Part shown: positions 1-13,105 of the stretch, one piece after another
How positions within the stretch are numbered: the stretch's first letter is position 1
Layout: each line of letters opens with the position of its first letter
DNA from: Kalaharituber pfeilii
Taxonomy: Eukaryota > Ascomycota > Pezizomycetes > Pezizales > Pezizaceae
Direction of reading: 5' to 3'
Length of the DNA: 64,000 nucleotides
Assembly (NCBI GenBank): GCA_015179045.1
Contig: WHUZ01000050.1
Span: forward strand, 372,001-436,000
The notes under the pieces: generated by a model
Told to the model about the DNA's origin: nothing
The model's input: only the letters and a program-made list of their open reading frames with translations
The model's database searches: none
Program-made: the position numbers and the translations under genes

Positions 1-2179
1 GTCGTAACGGAGACGGACTGGTTTCAGTGGCCTGTATTGCAGTTGGATGGATCGGGGAAAGGGGTGAAGGAGATCTGGGAATGGAGGAGGCGGCAATTAC
101 TGGTTCCGGGGGTGGGGGAGGTAACGAGTCGACAGAGGACTCTATTGAATCTTGAAGGACATTTGCTGCGGGGGCGCGGCTTGATTTGAGAGCTGGTGTT
201 GATTTATTCAGGGAATATGGCTCTAGAACGCTTTTTCGCAATGGAGGAAGACCAATGACGGACACTGCTCTAGCTGGAAGTAACACCTGCGGCAACAAGA
301 TTTGGCTCCCATTCTCATCAGCCGGTGACAAAGGGAGCGGAGGTAATGATTCTTGCTCATCCTGTGGCGAGTGCACAGTAGCAGTTTCTTGCTCGTAGAC
401 CTCAGACTTTATGCCCTCAGAAGCTACAGAAGCGGCTGCAGGAGCGTCTTGATTGGTGGCCATGTAACTAGCCATAGCAAAAGGCAACTCATCGCCTCCG
501 CCTTCCCTCGCAGACTGACGCTGCTGTATCAGTTCATCTTCTGCATCAGAGTCTGGATCAGCAAACATCTGACTCTCCGTCAGCTGCTCCGGTTGTGACG
601 TCTGTGCAGTTCCCGTGTCACTCAGACTGCCCAAGCTTACCACGCTAGCTGTCATCTTGTTGTCATGCTCATCTTCTGCCATGGAGTCATAGGGACTTGC
701 AAAGAAGTCATCATCCGATGATGTTGACGAGGGGGCTGTGGGAATTTTTGTAGGCTGCAGTTTGGGGGTAGGCACCTTTAGCTCAGGAGTGGATGCTCGA
801 ACCGGTTCGGGTTCTGACGGTTTTGGGAGTTCGAGACTGGGTTTTGGGGTAACCTCCCCAGCTTTCAGGGTAGCAACACTTGCACTGACATCTTTCACAG
901 TGCAAACACTCTCTTGCATAGGATCGTATGGAGAACTGCTGCCATCATAGCCTGTATCCTGAGTTGCTGATACGGGCTTCAACTCATCAAACAATCCCTC
1001 GTTCCCAATCAGGAAAGCATTCAACCTGCTCAGCTGAATCTTCTTCTTACCCGCCTTTATTTGCCCGCTCCCGGACGGCGCAAATGCAGATATGTCAACC
1101 TCCGCAGATGCCACCGTAACCCCTTCAATAGCGACGCCAGCAATGCGGAGCTCCAGAATGACCATTTTCTCTGCAGAATCATGTTCAAAATCGGATGGGG
1201 AAAGCGAAAGATGCGGAAACACCTGGCTCTTGGGAATTTGGATTGACGCGCTAACCTCGCCAACATGAAGCTGAAACCTGTCTCCGATGCCTTTGATGAA
1301 CGAAGCAATAAATCCAGGTAAGGCAAGTGATGTTCCGGTACCCAGCTCGACATCATCGTCACTATATGCCTCTGCATCGTCGTCATCGTCATCCTCCTCC
1401 GGCTCCGGCTGTAGTACTGGCCTCTTCGTATGTGTCGATGATGCCGAAGTCCTTCGTGAATTGCTTTGTGATCCTCCTGGAATGATGTCATCGTCTGCCT
1501 CGTAATGCCCTACTACCGAGTCCTTGCCATCATCACTATCACTATCGAATCCAGAATTCCACATTGCACTTGAATCGCCAAAGGCAGCTATAGATCTCTC
1601 AAGCTTTCGCTTCACCTTTCTTGGCTGCGTTTCTACGAACTCTCTGGCAAGCTCGTCTGGAGATGGGAGAACACTTGCAGTCATTCGCGCATGTTCCTCT
1701 TCCGCCTGCTCTTTTCGACGGCCCTTTCGCTTCTTGTTCTTTCCATCTTGGGTTTCACTTTGGGATGCTAGTGTCGCAACAACTTTGACGCCATCGATAA
1801 ATACTTCTATCCCTGATCGGTGGAGGTCGGCGGGGAGGTTAATCGTTAGGCTTCCGACAGAGGCTGAAGATATTTGTAGTTCGGCAGGAAAATTTAGCAT
1901 GGGATGCAGTTTCTGTTCACATTAGATTAGCTACTGTCACAAAGATGTAGTCCGAAATCTGTATGAGAAAGCTGAAAAATGGGGATGCAGTTCCCAACTC
2001 ACAGCACCATCAATCCCAACGTCCGATAACGAAATGACACTTTTTCGCCCAATGTGAACATCCAGCTTGTCAAGGTCGAGGGTGGATGGGTCCAAGACAG
2101 GTGCATAGGTCGTCAAGACGTATTTCAACAGCCGCTTCTGTGCTGACTGGGGCATGAAGGATGAAAAATATGATGCCAT
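1..2179 (-). CDS. ATG2: Autophagy-related protein 2 (Atg2), N-terminal part, runs off the left edge
   Basis: Atg2 is a large Chorein_N/VPS13-type lipid-transfer protein that bridges the ER and the growing phagophore, working with Atg9 and Atg18. Exon 1 (2179-2003, 59 codons) starts MASYFSSFMPQSAQKRLLKY and continues LDLDKLDVHIGRKSV, the Chorein_N pattern at the start of fungal Atg2. A 90-nt intron (2002-1913, GTGAGT...ACAG, phase 0) follows. Exon 2 resumes KLHPMLNFPAELQISSASVG and then NLPADLHRSGIEVFIDGVKV, continuing the Chorein_N fold. I checked the exon 2 frame at several places between 1912 and 1 and it stayed open; the later part is acidic and Ser/Pro-rich, like the disordered stretch after Chorein_N in fungal Atg2. 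The start ATG sits in a good CACCATGG context. Perhaps a third or less of the protein is here; the C-terminal Atg2 and WIPI-binding regions lie outside. Confidence 0.9.
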
Positions 2180-4367
2180 GGTGAGCTGTGGACTGTGTAG
2201 CTATTGTCGACTTTGGTATAGTAACAAAGTAACAACTAGGCTCCCTTCGTAGAGAAAAGACCTGAGGGGAGACCTACCTCGCTCGCTCCGAGGGGGGGGG
2301 GAGGGACGGATTTGGGGTTGAAAAGCTCGTTCGTTCACGCGGGTCGGTTGGTGATGTAGGAAGCTTTAGCGCACGGGGAGCTCCCCCACGCCCCACTAGC
2401 AAGCAGCAACGGCGGCAGCTGCAGCAGTGCTCAAGAGCCAATAGCTGCCCACAGCAACGACAGCACCGAGGGGGAAATGAGTCGACGTCCGCGCTGGACG
2501 GCCGGGCTAGCTCTGGGCGTTAGCTGTGTGTGCAGCAATGCCGACTCATATGGGCTCGAACGGGATGAGCAAGACGGTTCGGAGCAAGAGGGCTGCCCGC
2601 GATGACAAAAATCAAGACACAGGGAGTCAGCCGCACTCTTTGTTTGTGTCCTGCTTGTACTTGCGTGCTTCTGGCCGCTGTCAGCGGCGTTGATCGCTTC
2701 CGTTGGAGTGTGAGGGGCGGCCTGCCTGTTGGGTTGGCGGGGACGGAGCGCAGATGGGGGCGAAGGACGGGGGGGGGGGGGGTAATGAGCGCTCGCTCTA
2801 TGCACGGGGGATCTGACGTGAAGCTGGGGTGCGACGCACAGCAAACAGCGAGTATGGAGACAAGGCGAGTAGACGGTGCTTGCAGTGGTTCGAGCAGGCA
2901 AGTGGGACGTATGCAGTGGCGATGAGTCCGGCCCCCGATAGCGGTATCAATGCCAGTGCGACGCAAACCGTTGCCACACGGGAGTGTATATATATAACAG
3001 CAAGAGACGATGCAGTACCACAGGCTTCACTGCTGGATGATGGGCAGTCTCGTGCGCGATGGTATACAGCTTGCAGCATGGGCTCGGAAAGTGTGACGGC
3101 TCAGAGTGGCCTCTAGCTGTGCCTTTTGAGTTTTCCCTCAACGACACCACTAGGGAGCTCTCGGCTGAGGCTACCGTTGAGGCAAATCGCATGAAGATAG
3201 CTGCGGACCCCCGTGCGTATCATTCTACAGGATGCAGTTCTCCGGAGTGAATCAGTGCCCTGTCAAATATATTATGTATATCTCACTCTTGTAACAGTGC
3301 ATATCATATAAAGCATACACAATTAAACTTCCGGACGCATTTCCGCTACGAGATGACGACTCCCATCTTTTTCAATTCTATGAATCAAGACCAAGCGCAA
3401 ATACACATGTGCAGGCTATATCATGCAATCATGCGGATGTTTTTTCCCTGAATGTGATTGTGATACGTGACCGACAACGCCCCTGATTTCGATCCGAGCT
3501 TGTTCTTGGGCTTGGCCTTATGACTGAGCTTGGTGACCTAATTTGACTTTGTGGCCTGGTACATACTACTAGGCTAGCATCATAACGAAAACATTCATTG
3601 AGAGTCTGATCTCGATTTTTTTTCTCCGCCCATAAAAGATCCTCTCCCCCGGGCGAGTTAAACTAGCGGCCACTGAGGGATACTCCACCAGCGTGTTTGT
3701 AAAAAAAAAAACAGAAAAAACAGAAAGCTTGTCAATATACCATATACATTATATACATATTTCTCGTTCAGCAAAGTGAATTTGTAATATATCCTGGAGA
3801 TGTCAAAAACTCAAAAAAGATCAATTCGGATTTACGTTCGAGGGACCGCGTGAAGTAAGAAATATCTTTTGTCTGAACTCCTGGCGTTGTAGTTCACGGG
3901 ATATCCTGTTGAATCAAGCAAGCCCATGAATCGTAGGTTAGTTGGAGGTACATTAGTGCCGAATATTCCGCCACGGGAGTGCAAATAGTCTCGTCCGGTG
4001 CTTCTTATTGTGTCCTTGCAGCGTCGACATCACAGATGGGAGTGCCAAGCACGCTTTGAGAGCCGACGTCACGTGACATACTAGTACTTTGGTTAGTAAG
4101 CAATGAATTATCTTGAGCGAGAACCAAACCCAAGTGCTTCACAGCAAAAGAAACAATACACCCGGGTAGAGTCCATCTGCCTCTTTATCTGCCTCAACTG
4201 CAAACTACAGCCCAGCAGCAGCACCAAAGCCGCTCGGCAGGCTTCTGATTGGTTTGACAACGCAACGACTACATACCGGTACGACACGTACGATCCCACG
4301 CTCTTTCTTCTCGGCGGTCACGTTTTCCCGCCGGAAGCGTTCTGCCTTGCATACCGAGGGGAAACTT

Positions 4368-4401
<34 letters not shown>

Positions 4402-4847
4402 AACGCAGCGCCTACACACACGCGCGGGCAGGCAGGCACATGCAAAAAGCGCAGCCGGGCCCTGCTCTTGCGTCTCCATTGTTGGACGGAAAAACAAAGG
4501 GATTCCCTTCGGTAGCGCTGCTGTAGGTTCCATAGTGTGGACAAAACTCCTTTTTCCCATTGATCCCGTCAGTCATCAAAACAGAACATTACAGGCAGCA
4601 CGCAAAAGAGAAAAGAAGTTTCATTGCGAAAAGGCGCTGCCTAGCTGGGCACGAGAACATTGCCTAGCGCGTTTGCGGGCTTCCAATTCCACCGCATCCA
4701 CAGCCAGCAGCCCAGCCAGGTGATTTTCCACTCTTTCGACTTTCAATCTCACCACAGCAGCACCAAACCAAGAACCAAACCATACACGGAGCAGGGCGAG
4801 CAGCAGGAAATTCTACTGCCCAACATCGCATCCTCCTTTAGCCCCGC
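2180..4847. other. Divergent intergenic region between ATG2 and NUP85
   Basis: This spacer holds the 5' flanks of two divergently transcribed genes. From 2,280 to 3,250 it is GC-rich with G-runs (for example around 2,290 and 2,770); every open frame there is short and overlaps others on both strands, so none is called. From 3,250 to 4,100 it is AT-rich. A (CA)n microsatellite lies at 4,369-4,399. No RNA gene or mobile element was recognised. Confidence 0.6.
4369..4399. repeat. (CA)n microsatellite
   Basis: About 15 perfect CA units upstream of the Nup85 gene. Confidence 0.9.
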
Positions 4848-7800
4848 ATGCCCTCCTACCGTAACCTGATGGACGAGTCCCCCGACCCCCCCCGTTTCTC
4901 CACCACGTCCTCCAACAACCGATTTGCTGGCGAAACCCCTTTCCGCGCCGCTGTCCCGGCCTGCAGCTCCGGAAACCTCTTCTCCCCGATCGCAGGCACC
5001 CAATCCAGCGAAGGCGGTCTATTTGGGAGGTACGGCACCGACGAGGACGCACCCGGCGAGGAGGAGGAGGATGTAGACGCGGAATACGAAGTCGATGACA
5101 ACCCCGTGGCACAGAGGAAGCCGCCCGGGAAGGCTGCTGCTGCTGGAGGCAAGTATAGCTCTCCCACCGACGGGGACGACGAGGAGTCCCCGTATGCACA
5201 TGCGGATGACGATGAGGAGGAGGAGGAGGAGGAGGAGGAGGAGGAGGGGGAGGGGGAGGGGCAGAGCGACGAAGCAGACGACGAGGATGGGGATTCTGGA
5301 GAATATTATGACGACGAAGACGCCACAGGCGACTCATACGAGCAGTCCTCAGCGAATGGCGATACGGTGCAAGAAGAGTCCCCCGACCGCGAGGCCACGC
5401 CACGCCAGAAACGGCCCGCCTATCACCGCCGCGGAAAACGATCAGTCTCCATTGGGACATTCCTGGCCCATAATCCGCCCTCGCTGATTGTGCAATCCAA
5501 CACCCTTCTCTCCTCCCTCGTCAAGCTCCTTTCACCGTCTGACCAGGAAGAGGACAACATCTTTGCCATCGGCTCCTTTAGTCGGCTGGGCTCGGCCCCA
5601 AGCTCGTCCAAGAAGGCCTCGTACATCGCGAAACATGTCAGCCTGTTTCTAACACACCTACAGCACGTCTCTAAGACCTCTGCGGAACCTGCAATCGGAA
5701 AAGCATATTACCTTGCGTGGCTGCTTCTGTCTTTGCACCATCCGTCCGTAACTTCCACGCCTGCAGCATTGGCAAAGGGTACTGCGTCGCCGCCTTCGCC
5801 GATAGAAACGTACAAGGCCTTCTTGAAGACCCACCATCCGAATCCGTCAATTGAGGATCTGGAGACATTACACGCCTATCATCCGACGCCCTGTGCCAGC
5901 CCTGCATTTTGGGACGTTGTTGCGCACCTGACGTTGAGGGGCGAGCTCATGGAGGCCGAGTCCCTTCTGTCTAGAGGAGGATGGGAGAATATCATGCAAG
6001 ATGCACCCATGGGAAATTCAAGTAGTAATGAGTTCAAGTACACTGACGACGAAGTCACCGTCATTGAGCGTCTTGTTTCTGGTGGAGCAAAATTGGTCGC
6101 AGCGGCCCCCCAGCTGTTTGCAAAAGGAAAAGCGGAGCACGAGCGGGTTGCCGAGTGGAGAATCTACAGAGGAAGAGTGCATGCGGCGATCGAGGAGCTA
6201 AAGATGCTCTCTCACAACGCCCCATCAAACACTCAAGACGATGAAGCAGAAGAAGGGGACGTCGACTACCGCTACGAAATGGTGCTTTCCACAAAGAACG
6301 GGTTTACGACGCAGACGAGGCAGTTTACGAAGGTTCCGAGAAACAAGGGGAAGAAAGGCGTGGTGAGAGGCGATGACCGTCCCATCACAAGGGTGCCCTC
6401 GGATGTAGAGATGGGGTTGATGAGCGTGTACTTGATCTTGGTGGGCAAGATTGACGGGATTCTAACCTTGGCAGACAGATGGGAGGAGGCGGTACTTGGA
6501 GTCGCGATTTGGAGACGGTATTTGGATCCGGAGGAGCTGGAGGAAGAGGAGGAGGAGGGAGGGGATGGGATGGGATTCGAGGGGATGGTAGGAGATATGG
6601 GAAGGCAGAGCAGCTTTTTTGGAAGGAATATACGGACTTCGGCAATGTTTAGGAGCGCGATTGGCGGGGCACAAAAGACGGCGGCCAAGGACGCGGACAA
6701 GAAGAGTAGGAGGCTGAGACGTACATACGATGAGCTTGAGACGCTGAAGCACGCGTACACGAGGGTCACACGGAGAGACTTGCCGCTGAACACGACAAAC
6801 ATGTTGGAAGTTGGCGTCGGGCACGTGCTGCAGGGGGATTGGAAGAAGGTATTGGACATCCTTGTGAGCGCGGACGAGGGCATGGTTGCCTACTGCGTCG
6901 TAGAGTTTGTGGCGGAAGTGGCCAAGATGGGAGAATGGAGAACCGAAGGATGCGAGGATTGGGTAGTGGGTGCAGGAACGGATCTGGGCATGTCGTTGTT
7001 GAGGGGGTTCAGGGATGAGGATGTGACGGGGTCAAGAGGGGGCGCGGAAGCCGGGTTGGTAGTTGCGGCGAGTGGAAGCGACGCGGAGAGGGAGAGGATC
7101 AAGAGGGTGAGGAGGTGGGAGGAGAAGTTGGTGGAGGCCTACGTGAGGTGTTTGGTGAAGGCGGGAACGGTGAAGGAGGCTGAAGGGGATGAGATGGAAG
7201 TGGATAACGGGAACGAGGCAAGGGCGGAGAAGGTGGAAGGCTGGGAAGTTGCAATGCAGTTATTGCAGAGATGGGGGGTGATTACGGCTGGAGAGGCGAC
7301 GGAGTGGGGACGAAAGATTGCGGTTGAGGTAAGTCATAATCCTGTTCCATCATTGACAACCATTCAAAGCCAGTCTTGAAGAACTATACATTGACTGTCG
7401 TGCAAATAGATTTTGTCCTCCCTCCCACTCACTTCAACCCAGCAAGTCGAAAAGCTCCTGCACCACGCCAAATCCAACTCCCTTCCAGAAACCTACGTCT
7501 CCATCTCCGCGTCTTACGCGCGGCGTCTGTACTCCGACTCCCAATTGGGACCCGCGCTGCTATACTTCTCTCGCGCGGGCAACCGCCAGAAGATCCACGC
7601 CATCCTCACCCGCCTCCTCGCGCAGTCTCTCATGCTCTCGACTGCCTACCCGCCCTGGGACAAGCTCGACCCGACCTTCAGGTCCCTTCTGTCCCACCCC
7701 GGCGCCGGTATCGCTACCGACGAATCACTCGGATTTGGCGGCGAGGAGGAGATACTTAGGTTTGAGCTGAGTGGGTACGCGGCGGTGAGGGGGTTCTATG

Positions 7801-8684
7801 AGGCGAGGGACCATGGGGATAAAAGTAGAGCTGCGAGAGCGCTGGTGGCGTTGATCAGGAGCGCAGGGGAGATGGTGGATGGGGGACAGGGTGTGGACGG
7901 GGGGTGGCCAAGCGCGGTCGAATGGTGGGTCGCGGGGGTACTAATTGGGGAGGTGCTAGTGTTTCTAGGAGGGGAGAAGAGGGTGTTGGCCGTGAGGGAG
8001 ATGTTTGACGTGTTGAAGGTGATCCAGGACTTTGTGGCGTCGATTGCGGTGTCTTATCCGGCGCAGCCGGCCTCGTCGCAGCAGCAGCAGCATTCGGCGA
8101 CGAATAGGAGAACGGCGAAATTAAACAAGGCGGAAATATTCCTACGCAAGACCCTCTTCGCGTATAGATCGCCGCACGAGATTCCGAAGCTGCTGGCGCA
8201 GAAGATGAGTAAAGGGAGCTTTAGCCAACTGGGCGGCGGGGGAACGGACAGCTTTGGCATGGGTTCGTCGTGGCAGCATCTTGAGCATCCGGGTGACGAG
8301 GATATGTTGGGCTCGGAGTCAGAGAGGGACGAGGATGAGGATGAGGAGGACGAGGATGACGAAGAAGGAGGCGAGGTCCTGGCGGGTGATATGAGTCCCG
8401 AGGGCTTTGCGGGGATCAAGCGTGGATGGGACTGGCGTGCGTCGTTGGTGCGGGTGCTGGACAGGGAGGAGCATGGATTGAGGCGGAGGGGGGGAAGGAA
8501 GGGGGGGGTTGCCAGTAGCAGTGGGGTCTTGGAGACGGTGGTCAGGATCGCGAGGGTAGGGTTTGCGAGGGAGTTGGCGAGGGGGTGGCTAGATGGGGAG
8601 GGGAGTTGGGGGTGGAGGAGGCGGTGGTTGGGGGTGGGGGTGCTGGGGACGCGGCGGCGGGGACAGGGGTCGCAGGAGGGCTAG
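4848..8684 (+). CDS. NUP85: Nucleoporin Nup85 family (Y-complex scaffold nucleoporin)
   Basis: Nup85 is an alpha-helical scaffold subunit of the Nup84/Nup107 Y-complex of the nuclear pore, where it pairs with Seh1. Exon 1 is 4848-7328 and exon 2 is 7443-8684; the 114-nt intron runs GTAAGT to CCCAG in phase 0, joining KIAVE to QVEKLLHHAKSN. The product is about 1,240 aa. Residues 1-190 are disordered and include an acidic tract coded by GAG repeats (about 5,215-5,260). The helical body starts near RGKRSVSIGTFLAHNPPS, and the stretch PAFWDVVAHLTLRGELMEAE is the family-typical Nup85 helical region. An acidic insert (about 8,320-8,370) lies in exon 2. The last ~60 codons are Gly/Trp/Arg-rich and full of G-runs; a +1 frame over the same stretch is also open to about 8,782, so the exact C-terminus is uncertain. 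An alternative start is M8 at 4,869. Confidence 0.85.
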
Positions 8685-9578
8685 GAGGCGGGTTTGGAGA
8701 GTTTATAGCTGGGGGCATGGCGGTAGGGTCGCCGGGGAGGGCGGTGGGGGGAGGGTCCGGGGTGGAGATGGGAGGGATGTGATGTGATGTGATATGTACT
8801 CGGTACCCCTCTGAATTATTGCATAGTAACGAGATATTACAAGAAGCCATCTTTGGCTGTATTTTTGATTTTTTGTATGTGTATGTTTACTTTTTTACTT
8901 TTACTTTTACCTCTTCTTTTTTTCGTTTTTCTTCTTCTATGTATAATTGCTAAGAAAATACTGAATGCATGAATTTCAAACGTTTATGAAAAACCTAAAT
9001 GAGGGTTTGTTTTGCATTTATTTTTCTTAAAAAAAAAAAGAAAACAAATCGTCCACTCCACTCCAGCCCCCCGCCCCCGCCCCCCCCCGCCGTTGTTGTC
9101 CCTTCATACATTGCAACCAGGCAAGGTTTTTTCCTGACCAAGATTTCCTCGGACTGCTGCATGGTTCGGGATGGCTTGGTTATGTAGGTACAGTTTTTTT
9201 TTTTTGTGGGGATTTTTACCTAGGGGTCAAGGGTAAGAAAAGGGCTTCCGACGGGGGGGGATGCAGAGTTGAATAGTGATGGCAAGGGGGGGAGGGGGGA
9301 ATATATGCTAGGTTTTATTGAATGAAGAAAAGAAAATATAAGTAATAGAAAAATCCTGTATACATAGTAACTAGGATGCACATACATGTATCCATTTTTT
9401 TTTTTTTTTTGGCGAAATGTATTACATTGAATTTATTTCTTTTTATATATATATAGAGTGTATGGGTACACTGAGAAAAAAATGCAGAATATGTGTGTGA
9501 CTATCTTGTATATTCTATTGCTAGATTTTGTGTATATGGAGAAGGAGGAGGAGGAAGGAATGGTTGTGGTGGGTGGGT

Positions 9579-9647
9579 GTATGTGTGTGTGTATATGTGT
9601 GTGTATATGTGTGTATATGTGTGTGTGTGTGTGTGTATGTGTGTGTG
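9579..9647. repeat. Imperfect (GT)n / GTGTATAT microsatellite
   Basis: Alternating GTGT and GTATAT units directly before the tetranucleotide tract. Confidence 0.85.
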
Positions 9648-9660
9648 CAGTGAACGTTAC

Positions 9661-9900
9661 TTAGATAGATAGGTAGGTGGGTAGGTAGATAGGTAGGTAG
9701 GTAGGTAGGCAGGTGGGTAGGTAGGTAGATAGGTAGGTAGGTAGGTAGATAGGTAGCTAGCTAGGTAGGTACATAGATAGATAGGCAAGTAGATAGGTTG
9801 GCAAGTAGGTAGAGAGGTAGGTAGATAGGTAGGTAGATAGCTAGGTAGGTACATAGCTAGACAGGTAGCTCTAGCTAGCTAGCTAGACAGGTAGGTAGCT
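9661..9900. repeat. Imperfect (TAGG/TAGA)n tetranucleotide tract, ~240 bp
   Basis: Long run of TAGG, TAGA, TAGC and TGGG tetramers, a degenerate microsatellite in the convergent spacer. Its complement reads as a Leu-Pro-Thr-Tyr repeat with no sign of being a real protein. Confidence 0.9.
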
Positions 9901-10510
9901 AAACAAGTAAGCCAGGCAAGCGCTAACCTATATCCCAATCACCACCTCACGCACGTGCAGAATTCCACGGTGGTATTTTCCAACTACATACTACAGCAAA
10001 ACGCCAGAAGGGGTAACTCAGATCAGATTTTGATTTTTTTCAGGTCAGGTCCGGCCTTTGAGTTTCTTTTTTGGTCTGGGACAAAAACGACATAGAGCAA
10101 CGGTGTATACTCGAGTACAGTCAGTGCCAAAAAAAAAAAAAAAGGAAAAAAAAAAGAGAGAGAGAGGATTTTCTCTAAACGTACATAACAAATTTACTCC
10201 CCCTCAGTTACGACAAAGATTTTTTTTCTATAACCTCAAAACTCAAAACTCAAAACTCAAACCATCCCCCCACCCAAAAAAAAAAAAGTAATAAAAATAA
10301 AAATAAAAATAAATACAAATACAAATAACGAGGAAAAAACAGTACCCCACCCGTACAAAAACATACATACAAGAAAGGAACGTAAAAAAGTTTGTAATCA
10401 CAACTACTAGGTAAACTATATACTAACTACTACCAAGTATTACGACATATTCGTTCATCCGTTGAATACAGAAATACCATATGCATACTTCCCCATTCCC
10501 CAAATCTCCA

Positions 10511-12211
10511 TTACACCTTTTTCATTCCCGCCGGCCTCTTGAACCCCGGTTTCGCAACCGCCATCTCGATGGCTTTGTATTTCCACGGGGCGCCCCCTTC
10601 GCCCATCAGTCCTTTCCCTTTCTGCTGCCCCTCCCCACCATCCCCACCCACCGGCCCCCCTCTCCACGGCGGAAACCTAAACCCAAGTATCCAATCCACC
10701 CACCCGCCTCTATTCCTCAGCACCGGCCTCCTCTGCACGAACCCGTCGACCGTCCACCTCGCCCGATAGCATCCCATCCCGCTCTGCCCCACCCCGCCAA
10801 ACGGCAGCCCCATAACCACCGTATTCATGAACGCCTCGTTGATGCACACGCCGCCGCTGCGGGTCGAGTCCATGAAGAGTTTCTGCTCCGCCGCGGAGTT
10901 CGAGAACAGGTACGCGCCCAGACTCGTATCGGAGAACTCCTGCATCAGGGAGAGCAGCTGGGCGAGCGGGGTGGTGGCTGGGTCGTACGTGGCGTACGGC
11001 AGGATCGGGCCAAATATCTCGTCTGCCATCAGCGGGTCGCGTTTCCAGTCCTCGTTGTCGACGGAGCCGAGGGAGACGATCGTGGGCTCGATGAGGAGGT
11101 CGGATTCGTCGATGATTTTGCCGCCGATTTTCACCTCGCCGGAGGTGCGCTCGAGGAGCGACTTGAGGCGGGTGAAGTGGGATTTGTTGACGATACGGGA
11201 GAAGTCGAGGGTGGATTTGATCCCCGAGGGATAGAAGGCGGCGAGCGTTTTCTCGATGGAGGTGAGGAACTCGGATTCGAGCGTGGTGGGGACGAGGACG
11301 TAGTCGGGGGCCGTGCAGGACTGACCCGAGTTGAGGGCCTTGGCCCACACTAGGCGGGGGATCACGACGGTGGGGAGGGGGGGAGCCGACGGAGTGATGA
11401 CGGTAGGGTTTTTGCCGCCGCTGCGAGGAGTAGTGTAAGTACTTTGCGTTCGTAGATGTATTATAGACAATGGGAGAGGATATCAAACTCACAGTTCTAA
11501 AAGCGTCGGCGTGAGATGCTCTGCTGCGGCGCGAGCGACGACTTTGCCGACTCCGGTGCTACCCGTGAAGCAGATTTTGTCAAATCGCTGCTTGAGGACC
11601 TCTGTCGCGACGTCGACGCCACCCTGGAGCACCGTGACCACCGCTGGGCCGCCGTCGCCGTTCCCAACCAGCCCTGCGGCCTCAAACACCTTGCCTACCA
11701 CCGCAGCCGAGTGCGGCGCCACCTCGCTCGGCTTGACCACGACCGTGTTCCCCCCCGCGATGGCCCCAAAGACTGGGATGAGGTTTGTGCTCCACGGGTA
11801 ATTCCAGGGCCCGACAACCAGCACGACGCCGAATGGCTCCTTGCGGACGTACGTCTCGTGGCCGATTTTGAGGAACCACGGGATGCCCTCCGAGACGTAC
11901 TCGTCGGCGAGCCACCGCTCCATGTTCTTGATGACGTTGAGCAGCTCGGATTTGGCGTAGTTGACGTCGGCGAAGAAGGTTTCCCAGTGCGCACGCCCGA
12001 GGTCGAGGGACAGCGCGGTCACGGCGGCCTGTTCAAGATCACAGATGGCATAGTAGAGGCGCTGGAGGGCGCATAGGCGGGCGGAGATGGGCCGCGTGTG
12101 GCCGGAGTGGAAGGTTTTGCGGAGGGGAGCGATGAGGGAGGGGATGGCGGAGATGGGGGTGGGGACGAAGGGAGGCAGCGTGGAGGAGAGGGACGGGTCG
12201 GCGGTGGGCAT
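10511..12211 (-). CDS. ALDH3-type (fatty) aldehyde dehydrogenase
   Basis: NAD(P)+-dependent oxidation of aldehydes to acids; ALDH3/Hfd1-like enzymes act on medium- and long-chain fatty aldehydes and are often membrane-associated. Exon 1 is 12211-11493 and exon 2 is 11420-10511, with a 72-nt intron (GTGAGT...CGCAG, phase 2) that splits the LEL-GGKNP motif. The product is 542 aa. Visible motifs: PWNYPW, the nucleotide-binding loop FTGSTGVGK (F215 on), the general base E239 in LLELGGKNP, and the catalytic cysteine C275 in NSGQSCTAP; DEIFGPILPY follows further on. The NSGQSC context and the LGFRFPPW segment near the C-terminus are typical of class 3 rather than class 1/2. The C-terminus (KPGFKRPAGMKKV) is basic, with no clear transmembrane anchor. 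The exact substrate is not shown by the sequence. Confidence 0.9.
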
Positions 12212-13105
12212 TGTGTGGGTATGGAGGGAGGGAGGAGGGGGAGGTAGTATAGGGTATAGATAAGTGTGCAGCTATAAGACAGAGGAGAGGGTATCTGTCT
12301 TCGAGCCAGGTAGTATGAGTATCGTTGACTTGAAGCTTCTGGTGTTCGTTAGTTTATACGCTCACACTGCGAGAGGGAACGTAATTCTTATACGTTACTC
12401 TACAACTTCCACCAAGCTAAGGTTATTGAGCCAATCAAGATGAGTTCCAAAGATGGGGCCTCGGTATGTTCGGGGGCCGAGCCCGGAACAGGTAGCAGTC
12501 CGGGAGTCGGGATTGATCTGGAAGGGGGCGATGGGGGGGCGATGTGGGGACGGGTGGGTCCCAAGCGACGATGTATCATAACGTCAGCATTACAGTGCCG
12601 TGTCCACACGCGAGTGGCAACGATAAAAATATGTAGATGCAAGTAGCCGGTACTCCGGGTTCCGGCGCCCCTGAATGTCTCTGCCCTCGTACCCAGGTCC
12701 GTCTCATGATACAGTATGATCCTTGATGTGATTAATTTACTGTAGCCCTGAACCTAATTTCCACATGCAGCTTTTTTTAACTTCTGCGCCCCTCTGCCCT
12801 CCCCAAGTTGCGATTTCGATATGTATGCACATAATGTACTCGAGTACTGTATCTTCGTGCACGCTAGTATGCATACATAACGGTACAACAAATGCGAACC
12901 ATGGATCCGTCGCACCGGGATAGGTAAGCGAATATCTCCGCACACGGCACAATAACCCCCTATCCCAGTTAGTTTCAAATGCTTCTCTTCCCGGGGTACC
13001 TCACCCTAACTGAACTTTCTTTCGTGACGAATAGTATTTGGAGAAGGGCAAGTAACTACACTGCGGTAAGTACTGTAGAGTAAGTACATGCTTCCTACTT
13101 ACATA

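Larger units (their letters stand above)
8685..10510. other. Convergent intergenic region rich in simple repeats
   Basis: The 3' flanks of Nup85 (plus) and the aldehyde dehydrogenase (minus) meet here. The region is AT-rich with poly-T and poly-A runs (9,198, 9,398, 10,130, 10,280), a GT tract and a long TAGG-type tract. No gene is supported; the open frames present are translations of simple repeats. Confidence 0.7.

Noticed and set aside
2431..3116. Several 80-156 codon frames on both strands near the ATG2 promoter
   Set aside because: They overlap each other in a GC-rich stretch with few stops and show no protein-like features.
4103..4723. 206-codon plus frame upstream of NUP85
   Set aside because: Includes the CA microsatellite as a His-Thr run and has no domain; it lies in the NUP85 promoter and leader region.
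9657..9854. 65-codon frame of YLPTYLPT repeats
   Set aside because: Translation of the TAGG-type microsatellite, not a gene.
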